Shown here one piece after another: positions 16,228 to 24,512 of a DNA stretch of 64,000 bases. The stretch comes from PZPK01 sp965230795 (GTDB lineage: Bacteria > Pseudomonadota > Gammaproteobacteria > Pseudomonadales > Oleiphilaceae). The notes under the pieces were generated by a model. The model saw only the letters and a program-made list of their open reading frames with translations. It did no database searches and had not been told where the DNA came from. The position numbers and the translations under genes were made by a program. The DNA lies in contig OZ246020.1 in NCBI GenBank assembly GCA_965230795.1, positions 1,426,001 through 1,490,000 on the forward strand, written 5' to 3'. The first letter of the stretch is position 1. Each line of letters opens with the position of its first letter.

Positions 16228-17121
16228 CTACGGCGCTTGTAGCGATTCGATGTGTTTCAGTTTATCGGGATTTCGCATGGCATAGATACGTTTGATTTCA
16301 CCCTGCTCAAATTCAAAATTCATGACCGTGTCGAGCCGGTCGTCGACGTAAAACATCAGAGCCGGGAGCGAATTGACAACAGCAAAGCGGCTGCTGAGTT
16401 CACCTTCCTGTTTATTCGGTAATACTGCAAAAAGCTGCCTGATTCTTTCGGCGCCATATAGCGGCCTGATCACCGCCACGGCCTTGCCACCTCCGTCACT
16501 GTACATCACCGCATCTTTCGCCAATCTATCGAGCAAAGGGCTCAGCTCGGCCTGCTGACAAGCATGCATAAACAACAGGAAGTATTGTTGATCCTGCCTA
16601 CGCATGCGGATATCACGGCTCTCCCCGGTCACTGCGGATTCCCCCTGCAACTTGCGTCGGGCACGTCGATCTATCTGTCGCGTATTCTCGACGGATTTGT
16701 TGATCACTTCAGCGACTTCCCGGTGACTGAAGTCAAAGGCCTGTCGTAAAAGAAAGACTGCGCGTTCCAAGGGATTCAACGCTTCCAGCATCCGCATAAA
16801 TGCGGTAGACAGTGACTGTGACAGGCCAAGGATTGCATTGGGTGAAATCTCATCCACGGCCTGAACGAGCGGTTCAGGCAACCATTCTCCCACATATTGC
16901 TCGCGCATGGCTTTGGCAGAGCGAAGCTGGTCGATACACAGTCGGGTGACCAATGTCACCAGATAGGCTTGAGGATTTTCAATGTCATCCCGTTTCACCC
17001 TCGACCATTTCAGATAGGCATCCTGCAAGATATCTTCGGCGTCACTGACAGAACCCAGCATACGATAAGCAATACCAAATAGACGCTCGCGTTCGTTCTG
17101 ATAGTGCTGTAGTGACGACAT
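16228..17121 (-). CDS. ECF41-group RNA polymerase sigma factor (SigJ-like)
   Basis: 297 residues. Sigma region 2 (FGIAYRMLGSVSDAEDILQDAYLKW) and region 4 (LNPLERAVFLLRQAFDFSHREVAEVI) are followed by a SnoaL-like C-terminal extension of about 120 residues. ECF41 signatures are WLPEPLV at 80-86 and DGGGK at 209-213. In this group the extension controls sigma activity instead of an anti-sigma factor. It is the second gene of an operon, starting immediately after the oxidoreductase stop with no gap. A perfect ECF41 promoter lies upstream of that operon, so the factor very likely drives its own transcription. Confidence 0.95.
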   Translation of the reverse strand: MSSLQHYQNERERLFGIAYRMLGSVSDAEDILQDAYLKWSRVKRDDIENPQAYLVTLVTRLCIDQLRSAKAMREQYVGEWLPEPLVQAVDEISPNAILGLSQSLSTAFMRMLEALNPLERAVFLLRQAFDFSHREVAEVINKSVENTRQIDRRARRKLQGESAVTGESRDIRMRRQDQQYFLLFMHACQQAELSPLLDRLAKDAVMYSDGGGKAVAVIRPLYGAERIRQLFAVLPNKQEGELSSRFAVVNSLPALMFYVDDRLDTVMNFEFEQGEIKRIYAMRNPDKLKHIESLQAP

Positions 17122-18351
17122 TTAGGCTTCCTCAATCCGGGCATTGGCTGGTAATGCCTGATCCCGTTGAATTTTTGGCCACCAGTAGAGGAACGGCAGC
17201 TTGAATCGGATTTCCAGTTGTACCGTATAGAAGGTCATCTTGCAGATCCATTCTTTAATGCGGGCTGCACGTTTACCGGTTTTGATTCTGGCCAGCGGCC
17301 GGTCTCGTTCATTGGTCATCTGAATGATACCGTCATGGCGACCCAGGCTAATACAGCGCATCATAAACGCCATGGAGAACGGTTGTAGCGGCTTGCCCGT
17401 CAGTAGTCGCCTAAGGTTCTCGCCGGCATGTGCGCCCATCGGTAAGGCGCAGACACAGCCCATCCGATATCTCGCGGGACCGTCGTCGGAATCCGGGGGC
17501 AGGGGAACAGAGGCAGCATCACCTACCGCAATAATATTGCGATGAGACACTGAACGCAGGCTATCATCCACGACAACCCGGCCCCGCTCGGTCTGGACAC
17601 CCGCTTGCTCGGCGATGCGCGGCACATCGAAGCCGCAACACACGATCAAACGATCGAAAGCCAGGGTTTCACCCTGATCGGTGACCGCCTCGTGCGCGGT
17701 TACCCGGGCAATACGGCAATGTTCAATCAAGTCAATGCCTACCTTCGTCAGCCAACCGCGAAGATAGGCATCGGCTTCCGGTGCCAGATCGGCGAAGGCC
17801 TGTTCCGAGCAGCTCAAGCGAATCGTCAGATGCGGCCACTGTGTTGCCAGTTCGGCGGCTGTTTCTATACCACTGAGACCACAACCGGCAATCAGTATCG
17901 TGCTCCCGGGTGGCAGAGAGGAAAGCTCGTGTGCTTGCTTTGCCAATACCTCAGATCGATTCAGTACGATCCCAAACTCGTCAGCACCCGGAATCAGGGA
18001 GGCGTCCACATAGCTGCCCGGTGCATAGACGAGATAATCGTACCGGAGTTCCCGATTCTGACCGTTTTCTTCCAGGTACAGAGCATTCTGCTCCGGTTTC
18101 AACTGCGATACTCTCGCCCGTATCACCTGCACGCCTTTGTTTCTGAGCAGCGTGTGAAAGGCGAGTGTTTTTGGTTGCCGTCCACTCAGCGCTTCATGAA
18201 ACCGTATGCGCTGTTCGAATACTGTCTTGCTGTCGATCAAGCTTATGCGGGCATGTTTCAGTTGACCTGGCCGGAGCCGGGAAATGGCCATCAATCCCGC
18301 GTAACCGCCCCCCAGAACCACAATATGTTTGACGTCGCTGCGTGTATTCAT
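17122..18351 (-). CDS. NDH-2-like FAD/NAD(P)-dependent oxidoreductase
   Basis: 409 residues. The N-terminal FAD-binding motif is VVLGGGYAGLMA, the second nucleotide motif ILIAGCGLSGIETAAEL is near 150, and the C-terminal FAD motif is IIAVGDAASVPLP. Overall organisation matches type II NADH dehydrogenases and related disulfide-reductase-fold enzymes. A basic C-terminal tail (KTGKRAARIKEWICKMTFYTVQ) could associate with the membrane. It heads the operon with the ECF41 sigma gene; ECF41 factors are typically linked to oxidoreductases, carboxymuconolactone decarboxylases or DoxX proteins. Electron acceptor and trigger are unknown. Confidence 0.9.
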   Translation of the reverse strand: MNTRSDVKHIVVLGGGYAGLMAISRLRPGQLKHARISLIDSKTVFEQRIRFHEALSGRQPKTLAFHTLLRNKGVQVIRARVSQLKPEQNALYLEENGQNRELRYDYLVYAPGSYVDASLIPGADEFGIVLNRSEVLAKQAHELSSLPPGSTILIAGCGLSGIETAAELATQWPHLTIRLSCSEQAFADLAPEADAYLRGWLTKVGIDLIEHCRIARVTAHEAVTDQGETLAFDRLIVCCGFDVPRIAEQAGVQTERGRVVVDDSLRSVSHRNIIAVGDAASVPLPPDSDDGPARYRMGCVCALPMGAHAGENLRRLLTGKPLQPFSMAFMMRCISLGRHDGIIQMTNERDRPLARIKTGKRAARIKEWICKMTFYTVQLEIRFKLPFLYWWPKIQRDQALPANARIEEA

Positions 18352-18380
18352 CGCTTCCTCCTCTTGGTTGTTACTTACCA

Positions 18381-18407
18381 GACGAAGCGGCTAACGAAAA
18401 TGTGACA
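18381..18407 (-). promoter_or_regulatory. ECF41 promoter, TGTCACA-N16-CGTC
   Basis: On the minus strand the sequence reads TGTCACA (complement of 18401-18407), exactly 16 bases, then CGTC (complement of 18381-18384). This is the published ECF41 consensus without any mismatch. It lies 30 bp upstream of the oxidoreductase start at 18351. Confidence 0.93.
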
Positions 18408-18473
18408 GATGCAGATAAAAAAATACCGGCGCGGTCGAATGTGTGTTGTATCAGTGGGATGCTTCCCACTGCA

Positions 18474-19697
18474 TTAATCGTGCTGGGCGCGACCTTGATG
18501 ACGCGGTAGCCCGAGCGAAATCACTGCCGTCAGGCCCAGCAACACACTGGAAAACCACAGGCAGGCCTCCAGGCCATAGAGCTGGAATAGCGCGCCGGAG
18601 AGAATGGTGCCGAAGAGGCGGCCGGCGGCGTTGGCCATGTAATAAAAGCCCACATCCAGTGAGACGCCATCTTCTTTGGCATAGCTGACAATCAGATAGC
18701 TGTGCAGGGATGAGTTGATTGCGAAGAGGGCGCCGAAGATCAGTAGCCCGACCAACAACGGCCAGCGGGGATCCACATCGAGCATCAGGGCGATGATAGC
18801 GGGAATGGCAAACAGGGCAAGCGCCCAGACAAAAGCACTGCGACCATCGGGCAGCGCATTAGTGGCGGTGCCGGTGATACGCGGCGCGACAGATTGGACA
18901 ATCCCGTAGCCGATAATCCACAGGGCGAGAAAGCTGCCGACGGCCTCGTGATCCCAATCCAGCGTACTGGCCAGATAGACCGGAAGCGCCACCACAAACC
19001 AGACGTCGCGCGATGCGAACAGAAACATGCGCGCGGCAGAGAGAATGTTGATCGCTCGGCTCTTGGAGAGCATGTCGCGGAATTTGGGTTTGTTTTTGGC
19101 CTTGCCCAGGTCATGCTTGAGAAACACCATGCTGGCCACCCACACTACAAACAAAGCAGCAGCCATAGCGAGCACGGCGCCACGAAATTCCAGCAATGCC
19201 AGCAAGAGACCGCCGAGGAAAAACCCTGCGCCCTTGAGAGCATTTTTGGAACCGGTGAGCACGGCCACCCACTTGTAGAGGGTCTGCTCGGCGTCCTTGG
19301 GTACCAGCAATTTGATCGAGCTTTTCGCGCTCATTTTATTCAGGTCTTTGGCGATACCGGACAAGGCCTGGGCAGCCATTACCCAGGGCACTGTCAGCAT
19401 GGCAGCGGGTACCAGCAGCATACCCAAGGCCATCACCTGCAGGGCCAAACCGATGTTCATGGTGCGGTTCAGGCCCAAGTGGGCACCCAGCCAGCCGCCG
19501 GTCAGGTTGGTGACCACGCCGAAAAATTCATAGAACAGGAACAGCATGGCGATTTCCAGAGGCGAGTAGCCCAGGGTATGGAAATGCAGCACCACCAGCA
19601 TTCGCAGAGCACCATCGGTCAGCGTGAAAGCCCAGTAGTTGCCTGTGACCAGCAGATACTGGCGCAGATCCGGTGACAGGGTGGCAAGCGCTTTCAT
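18474..19697 (-). CDS. arsJ: ArsJ, organoarsenical efflux MFS permease
   Basis: 407 residues from the ATG at 19697, with about twelve membrane segments (RMLVVLHFHTLGYSPLEIAML, LLVGLLIFGALFAINSSLHSYL). KDLNKMSAKSSIKLLVP and the adjacent GAPDH gene point to ArsJ rather than a generic MFS pump. ArsJ exports 1-arseno-3-phosphoglycerate, which then breaks down outside the cell, so GAPDH plus ArsJ together expel arsenate. It starts 5 bp after the GAPDH stop, suggesting translational coupling. It is the last gene of the arsR-gapdh-arsJ operon. Confidence 0.9.
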   Translation of the reverse strand: MKALATLSPDLRQYLLVTGNYWAFTLTDGALRMLVVLHFHTLGYSPLEIAMLFLFYEFFGVVTNLTGGWLGAHLGLNRTMNIGLALQVMALGMLLVPAAMLTVPWVMAAQALSGIAKDLNKMSAKSSIKLLVPKDAEQTLYKWVAVLTGSKNALKGAGFFLGGLLLALLEFRGAVLAMAAALFVVWVASMVFLKHDLGKAKNKPKFRDMLSKSRAINILSAARMFLFASRDVWFVVALPVYLASTLDWDHEAVGSFLALWIIGYGIVQSVAPRITGTATNALPDGRSAFVWALALFAIPAIIALMLDVDPRWPLLVGLLIFGALFAINSSLHSYLIVSYAKEDGVSLDVGFYYMANAAGRLFGTILSGALFQLYGLEACLWFSSVLLGLTAVISLGLPRHQGRAQHD

Positions 19698-19702
19698 GAG
19701 GT

Positions 19703-20710
19703 CTAGTGGTCCAGTCCGGCCACTTTCAGGGTCAGCTCGGCGGTGCGGTTGGCGTAACCCCACTCGTTGTCGTACCAGACATAGAGTTTGACCTGGGTGC
19801 CATTGACCACCATGGTGGATAGCGCATCGACAATACCGGAACGGGGGTCGGTCTTGTAGTCGATGGAGACCAGTGGCCGTTCTTCGTAGCCCAGAATGCC
19901 TTTCAGCTCGCCGTCGGCCGCAGTCTTCAAAAGATGATTCACTTCGTCAATGCTGGTGGCTTTCTCCACCTCGAAGACGCAGTCGGTAATCGAGGCATTG
20001 GCCAGCGGCACGCGCACGGCGTGGCCATTCAGGCGGCCCTTCAGTTCCGGGAAGATATGGGTAATGGCTGTCGCGGATCCGGTGGTGGTTGGAATCAGGC
20101 TCATGCCACAGGCACGGGCGCGACGCAGATCCTTGTGGGGCGCGTCGAGTATGGTCTGGGTGTTGGTGATATCGTGAATGGTCGTCATGGAACCGTGCTT
20201 GATTCCCAGATGCTCGTGAATCACTTTCACCACCGGAGCCAGGCAGTTGGTGGTACAGGAGGCCGCCGTGACAATGCGATGGCTGGAAGGATCGTAAAGC
20301 TCGTCATTCACGCCCATCACCACATTCAGTACACCTTCCTCTTTCACCGGCGCCGTCACCACGACCCGTTTCACGCCCTGATCCAGATAGGCCTGCAGCA
20401 GCTCGGTTTTTTTCATCACGCCAGAGGCTTCGATAACGATATCGCAGCCAGACCAGTCGGTGTCGCCGATGGTTTTGTTTCGGGAGCAGGTAATGGTTTG
20501 TCCGTTCACCTGCAGGGTGTTGTCCTCACCCGAGGCTTCGTGCTGCCAGCGACCGTGCACGGAATCAAAATTGACCAGATGGGCGAGGGTAGCGGCGTCT
20601 CCGCCCGGATCATTGATCTGGACAAATTCCAGATTCGGGTTGTCGAAAGCTGCGCGAAAGGTCAGTCGACCCATACGGCCAAAACCATTGATACCAATCT
20701 TTGTCGTCAT
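19703..20710 (-). CDS. ArsJ-associated glyceraldehyde-3-phosphate dehydrogenase
   Basis: 335 residues, full length. NAD-binding start TKIGINGFGRMGRL, catalytic cysteine in AASCTTNCLAPV, catalytic His region HDITNTQT, and the C-terminal WYDNEWGYANRTAELTL are all present. GAPDH can use arsenate in place of phosphate, giving 1-arseno-3-phosphoglycerate for export by ArsJ. Position between arsR and arsJ, with 5 bp to arsJ, marks this as the arsenate-resistance paralogue rather than the glycolytic enzyme. AGGAACGC upstream of the ATG serves as ribosome binding site. Confidence 0.92.
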   Translation of the reverse strand: MTTKIGINGFGRMGRLTFRAAFDNPNLEFVQINDPGGDAATLAHLVNFDSVHGRWQHEASGEDNTLQVNGQTITCSRNKTIGDTDWSGCDIVIEASGVMKKTELLQAYLDQGVKRVVVTAPVKEEGVLNVVMGVNDELYDPSSHRIVTAASCTTNCLAPVVKVIHEHLGIKHGSMTTIHDITNTQTILDAPHKDLRRARACGMSLIPTTTGSATAITHIFPELKGRLNGHAVRVPLANASITDCVFEVEKATSIDEVNHLLKTAADGELKGILGYEERPLVSIDYKTDPRSGIVDALSTMVVNGTQVKLYVWYDNEWGYANRTAELTLKVAGLDH

Positions 20711-20751
20711 GGTGAGCGTTCCTGTAAGTCAAAAAAATGGGCTGGTCAGGT

Positions 20752-21096
20752 TCAGCAGCAACCGTCTTGTCGTTGTGGCCGTTGCCCCATCAGCTGAAGT
20801 CTCTGCCTGGCTTCATGCATATACTCGGTATTATTGTTTGCGGTTTCGTGAATCAGTGCGGGAATCCAGCCCGGCAAGTCATCATGCAAGCGATAAAACA
20901 CCCATTGGCCCTGGCGCCGGTCTGCCAGCAGGGCATGGTCGCGCAACTGCGCCAGATGTCGCGATATCTTGGGTTGGCTTTCCTGCAGTGCTTCCATGAG
21001 TTCACAGACGCAGAGCTCGCCTTCCTCTGCGATGAGCAGGGCACAGCGCAAACGGGTATCGTCGGACAGGTCTTTAAAAAGCGTGCTGGGGAGCAT
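20752..21096 (-). CDS. arsR: ArsR-family metalloregulator of the arsenic operon
   Basis: 114 residues with the winged-helix core (LSDDTRLRCALLIAEEG; SQPKISRHLAQLRDHALLADRRQGQWVFYRL). The metal site motif ELCVCEL in the recognition region matches arsenite-sensing ArsR proteins. A C-terminal Cys pair (GCC) could add a ligand. It would repress the operon and be released by As(III). The gene leads the operon, 41 bp before the GAPDH gene, and a 20-bp inverted repeat lies upstream (21164-21183). Confidence 0.92.
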   Translation of the reverse strand: MLPSTLFKDLSDDTRLRCALLIAEEGELCVCELMEALQESQPKISRHLAQLRDHALLADRRQGQWVFYRLHDDLPGWIPALIHETANNNTEYMHEARQRLQLMGQRPQRQDGCC

Positions 21097-21163
21097 GGGT
21101 ATCTTACTTTCGCGTCGATTTTTTCGTGTCTATTCTTTCACGTCTATGAATAGCAGGGTGATT

Positions 21164-21183
21164 ATATATGAAAAAACATATAT
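21164..21183. promoter_or_regulatory. Probable ArsR operator
   Basis: ATATATG - six A's - CATATAT, a perfect 7-6-7 inverted repeat located 68-87 bp upstream of arsR. ArsR repressors bind AT-rich dyads of this size near the promoter. No other gene on this strand is nearby. Confidence 0.65.
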
Positions 21184-21390
21184 ACGATAATTCATATGTT
21201 ACGGGGTGTGCAAGATAGGGTTTGCAAGATTTTTCAGTGTTAGACCGCTGCTATAGATGATCACTCTTTCTATGACCCTGTATAAACTTGCCCCCATCTT
21301 CGCCTCATCTACACTAACTCCTATACAAACAGAAAAGCCTTAAAACGCTTGCTACCACCGTTTAAAACATAATTCTAATAAGGTACTGAT

Positions 21391-22338
21391 ATGACAGGGC
21401 GAGCAAAATCCCTCCTTAGTGACGCCTCCCAGGATGAAATGGCGATGTGTATTCGTTTATTGGCAATGAGTGTGGCCCACCATCGTCAAAACTCGGCATT
21501 CATCTCGTTGCGTGAATCGGCTGAATTGCTAAAGCCACAAAACACAAGCAAAGAGAAAGCGGCGCTCTTTTTACAGAGCAGAGACCTGGTTTCAGAAGCC
21601 CTGGAACTGGTACGAGTGCTGGCTGCCGAAGCGCCACCCCGCAAAGAACCCGAAGAAGAAATGGAGGAAAAGCGCAAGCAGTTGCGCATTAGCGTGTCGG
21701 CGCCGATTAAAATACTGTGGCCGGGAATTGAAGAGCCTGCCACTGCCCGTATTCAGAATATATCGTGGGGTGGTGCGTCGATCCTCGTCGACAAGGCACA
21801 CACTCACTCAGGCGATACGATACAGGTGCTGCTACCGGGCACGACCTCCCGGTATATCAAACTCGAAGCAAAAGTGCTCAGAACCTGGCCGTTAAGCCCC
21901 GATCAGGGAGAAGGTATCGCACTGCGCTTTTCAAGCATCGCCACCCAAGACCAGGAAGCGTTTGAAAACCTGCTCAAGAAGCTGGCACAGTCCGGCGATA
22001 ATGAGGGGCTCAGGGAGCACGCCAGACTCACGCAACATCTGGATATTCAGTTCGATGGGCCAGAAGAGCTTCATGCCACGCTCGACGATATCTCTGCAGG
22101 GGGGCTGGGTGTGACGGTGCCTGATCCTTTGCAAATAGGCCAGTCTCTGGAATCCGTCATCAGTTCGACTGACGGTGGTTTTAGCCTGAAGCTCCGGGCA
22201 CGTGTTGTCAGGTTGGAGCCGGTCAAAATGGGGAATGTCACCCTCTATCATGCCGGTCTGAAATTCGAACACCCTTCCAGGGAACTCACCACCCTCGCAC
22301 AACAGTTGATCGCACAAATGGCCGGCACAGGGAAGTGA
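21391..22338 (+). CDS. Tandem PilZ-domain protein
   Basis: 315 residues with an N-terminal helical region (about 1-90) followed by two PilZ domains. Domain one has RKQLR and later NISWGG; domain two has REHAR and later DISAGG. Both therefore keep the RxxxR and D/NxSxxG c-di-GMP-binding motifs. It is likely a cytoplasmic c-di-GMP receptor that alters motility, adhesion or polymer secretion. It stands alone between the arsenic operon and an HxlR regulator, so its target cannot be told from context. A GGDEF protein lies 4 kb downstream. Confidence 0.88.
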   Translation: MTGRAKSLLSDASQDEMAMCIRLLAMSVAHHRQNSAFISLRESAELLKPQNTSKEKAALFLQSRDLVSEALELVRVLAAEAPPRKEPEEEMEEKRKQLRISVSAPIKILWPGIEEPATARIQNISWGGASILVDKAHTHSGDTIQVLLPGTTSRYIKLEAKVLRTWPLSPDQGEGIALRFSSIATQDQEAFENLLKKLAQSGDNEGLREHARLTQHLDIQFDGPEELHATLDDISAGGLGVTVPDPLQIGQSLESVISSTDGGFSLKLRARVVRLEPVKMGNVTLYHAGLKFEHPSRELTTLAQQLIAQMAGTGK

Positions 22339-22507
22339 TGGGTTTATCATGCGGCCATTGTTTGGTGTCGACGTCTGTTTTGCCACAGGGGGCACTTCGT
22401 GATCGTTTCCAAAGCGGTCTTCAGGATGTTCAGAATATTTAGCGGCATCGTGAGAGGGGCGGTCACAAGCCAAATAAATTCGAGCGTAAGCATCAAGCCG
22501 AAAAGGA

Positions 22508-22912
22508 CTACTGTTTGCTTTTAATGCTCGTTATTAAGTCTGTAATCACACCATCACGATCAGATTTTACCTTCTCCAGAAAAGGCTTGGGTGCATTGGT
22601 ATTGGGATCATACTTGCCGCTCCAAACAATCATTTCCAGCAAAATAGGTAACATGTCAATTCCGGCCTGAGTGGGTGTATAGACCTTTCTCCTTTTATCC
22701 TGCTCATCGCTTCTTTTGCTTATCAAACCGTAGCTTTCCAGCTGCTCTAGCCGACTGGAAAGGATATTCGTCGCGATACCTTCTTCGGAGTCTTGTAGCT
22801 CTGAATAAGATCTCTTTCCAGAAAAAAGAATGTCTCTAAGTATCAATAAGCTCCATTTGTCTCCTACTACATCTAGCACATTCGAAATAGGGCAGTCTGA
22901 ACGTCGGGGCAT
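22508..22912 (-). CDS. HxlR-family transcriptional regulator
   Basis: 134 residues. The HxlR winged-helix pattern is clear: CPISNVLDVVGDKWSLLILRDIL, RSYSELQDSEEGIATNILSSRLEQLESYGLI, then RKVYTPTQAGIDMLPILLEM. The cysteine near the N-terminus (C7) is the residue used by several HxlR proteins to sense aldehydes or oxidants. It diverges from an NAD-dependent reductase gene (23014), with a 15-bp palindrome in the gap, so it probably controls that gene in response to a reactive electrophile. Confidence 0.92.
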   Translation of the reverse strand: MPRRSDCPISNVLDVVGDKWSLLILRDILFSGKRSYSELQDSEEGIATNILSSRLEQLESYGLISKRSDEQDKRRKVYTPTQAGIDMLPILLEMIVWSGKYDPNTNAPKPFLEKVKSDRDGVITDLITSIKSKQ

Positions 22913-22977
22913 GGTTGGGCTCCTGTAAATCTTTCACATATTCTAATTCACTTGCAAAACAAAAGTAAATATTATAG

Positions 22978-22992
22978 CTTGCATAATGCAAG
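22978..22992. promoter_or_regulatory. Palindromic operator candidate, CTTGCATAATGCAAG
   Basis: A 15-bp inverted repeat (7-bp arms around one central base) 22 bp before the reductase start. A related half-site ACTTGCAAAAC lies near 22950. The divergent HxlR regulator is the likely binder; HxlR-type proteins bind short dyads of this kind. Confidence 0.6.
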
Positions 22993-23013
22993 TAATAATC
23001 TGGAGAGGAAATC

Positions 23014-24033
23014 ATGACTAGAAAAGTACTATTAACGGGAATCTCGGGTTTTGTCGGCATGCAGTGTGCGGTAGAGCTCTTAAAGAATGGCTATGCAGTG
23101 CGAGGCTCATTAAGAAATGTGTCCAAAGCGTCCGCCATTGCTAGCACCATTTCTCAGCAAGTTGAGCCCAATGGCAATCTGGAGTTCTGCGAATTGGACC
23201 TGCTGCGAGATGATGGATGGGATGAGGCTGCCGAAGGTTGTGATTACCTGATGCACGTTGCATCGCCATTCAGCTCAAAAGCACAGACGGATGAAAATGA
23301 ACTGATAAAGCCAGCAGTAAAGGGAACGCTGCGTGCTTTAAATGCCGCGCAACGAAACGGTATTCAGCGTGTCGTACTTACCTCTTCTATGGTGGCCATG
23401 CTGGGCGATCTCGAAGGCGATCAGAATATAAACCAGGAAAGTTGGACGCAAATAAAGGCCAAAAATATTTCTGCTTATTTGAAAAGTAAAACGCTTGCTG
23501 AAAAAAGCGCGTGGGAGTTTGTGAATAAGCAGGCGGGCGACAACAAACTGGAGCTGGTGACTATCCACCCGGGACCGATTTATGGACCGACCATCTCAGG
23601 TAATCTTGAAGGTGAATCCATGAACTCGATGAAGAATATTCTGGAAGGAAAAGTGCCGCGTATGCTTCAGGCGAGTATCAGCATGTCTGATATCAGGGAC
23701 GTTGCCAGGATCCACGTGCTCGCCCTGGAAAACAAACAGGCTCGCAATCGCAGGTTTATCGTAGCGTCCGAACAGGCGCATTCCTATCAAGAACTAACAA
23801 AAGTATTGAAAACAAACGGTTATAGCAAGGTTAGTACCAAGGTTGCACCGAACTTTCTTATCAAACTGCTGGCGAAATTCAATAGCGAAATGAAAGGCTG
23901 GCTGCCCTATGTTGGCAAAACCTATAGGGCCGATATCGGCGATACAAAACGAACCTTCGACTGGGCGCCAACGCCATTCAACAAGATGATATTGGATACC
24001 GCAAAATCAATCGACAGTTACATAAAAGACTAA
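23014..24033 (+). CDS. NAD(P)-dependent epimerase/dehydratase, aldehyde or ketone reductase
   Basis: 339 residues, extended short-chain dehydrogenase. The nucleotide motif GISGFVGMQCAVELL is at the N-terminus, followed by LMHVASPF and SSMVAML. The expected YxxxK catalytic pair is seen as YLKSKTLAEKSAW. HPGPIYGPTISGN fits the dihydroflavonol-4-reductase/aldehyde reductase branch. GGAGAGG upstream (about 23003) is a good ribosome binding site. The divergent HxlR regulator suggests induction by a carbonyl compound. The exact substrate is unknown. Confidence 0.88.
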   Translation: MTRKVLLTGISGFVGMQCAVELLKNGYAVRGSLRNVSKASAIASTISQQVEPNGNLEFCELDLLRDDGWDEAAEGCDYLMHVASPFSSKAQTDENELIKPAVKGTLRALNAAQRNGIQRVVLTSSMVAMLGDLEGDQNINQESWTQIKAKNISAYLKSKTLAEKSAWEFVNKQAGDNKLELVTIHPGPIYGPTISGNLEGESMNSMKNILEGKVPRMLQASISMSDIRDVARIHVLALENKQARNRRFIVASEQAHSYQELTKVLKTNGYSKVSTKVAPNFLIKLLAKFNSEMKGWLPYVGKTYRADIGDTKRTFDWAPTPFNKMILDTAKSIDSYIKD

Positions 24034-24095
24034 AACCTATGACGTTGATTTGCTGCTATGCGCATTAGCAAAATACTTTTTATGAGGGTTAAGTG

Positions 24096-24365
24096 ATGAA
24101 TAAATTTATTAAATACTCAGTCGGCGCTGTAATGGTAACCATGTTAAGTGCCTGTAGTGACGGAAGAGCAAGTTCAAAAGCGGTAACTGAGGGCATAACG
24201 CAGATTGAGAGTATCGCGCAGGCTGAGGGCAGTATCAGTCAAGCAACGTATTCGAGCATACAATCTTCTCCGGTGGCCGAAACTGTAGCGATTAATTCAA
24301 GCCAGCATCTAGCGCAATCTGATATTCCTGAAAGTAAAGAAAAGTGCTGGTTTAGTCGGAAATAA
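24096..24365 (+). CDS. Small putative lipoprotein
   Basis: 89 residues from the ATG at 24096 (GAGGG at 24084-24088). The N-terminus KFIKYSVGAVMVTMLSAC is a type II signal with lipobox LSAC, so Cys would be lipidated; residues after it (SDG) predict outer- or inner-membrane retention with low certainty. The remainder is polar, Ser/Gln/Glu rich and probably disordered, ending in CWFSRK. No family recognised. It lies 62 bp after the reductase gene. Confidence 0.6.
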   Translation: MNKFIKYSVGAVMVTMLSACSDGRASSKAVTEGITQIESIAQAEGSISQATYSSIQSSPVAETVAINSSQHLAQSDIPESKEKCWFSRK

Positions 24366-24512
24366 ATTCTTGTATTCAGCTTTCGCTTTTAGCGGGTCTC
24401 ACTTTGGATATTAACCTTCAAATTTGATCCGCTTATGCCCGCAGCTAATATGCAGGTATTAATGGGCTCAAAGCTCTTTTGATTTTAAATTGCAATGTGT
24501 AAGTGATATTGA

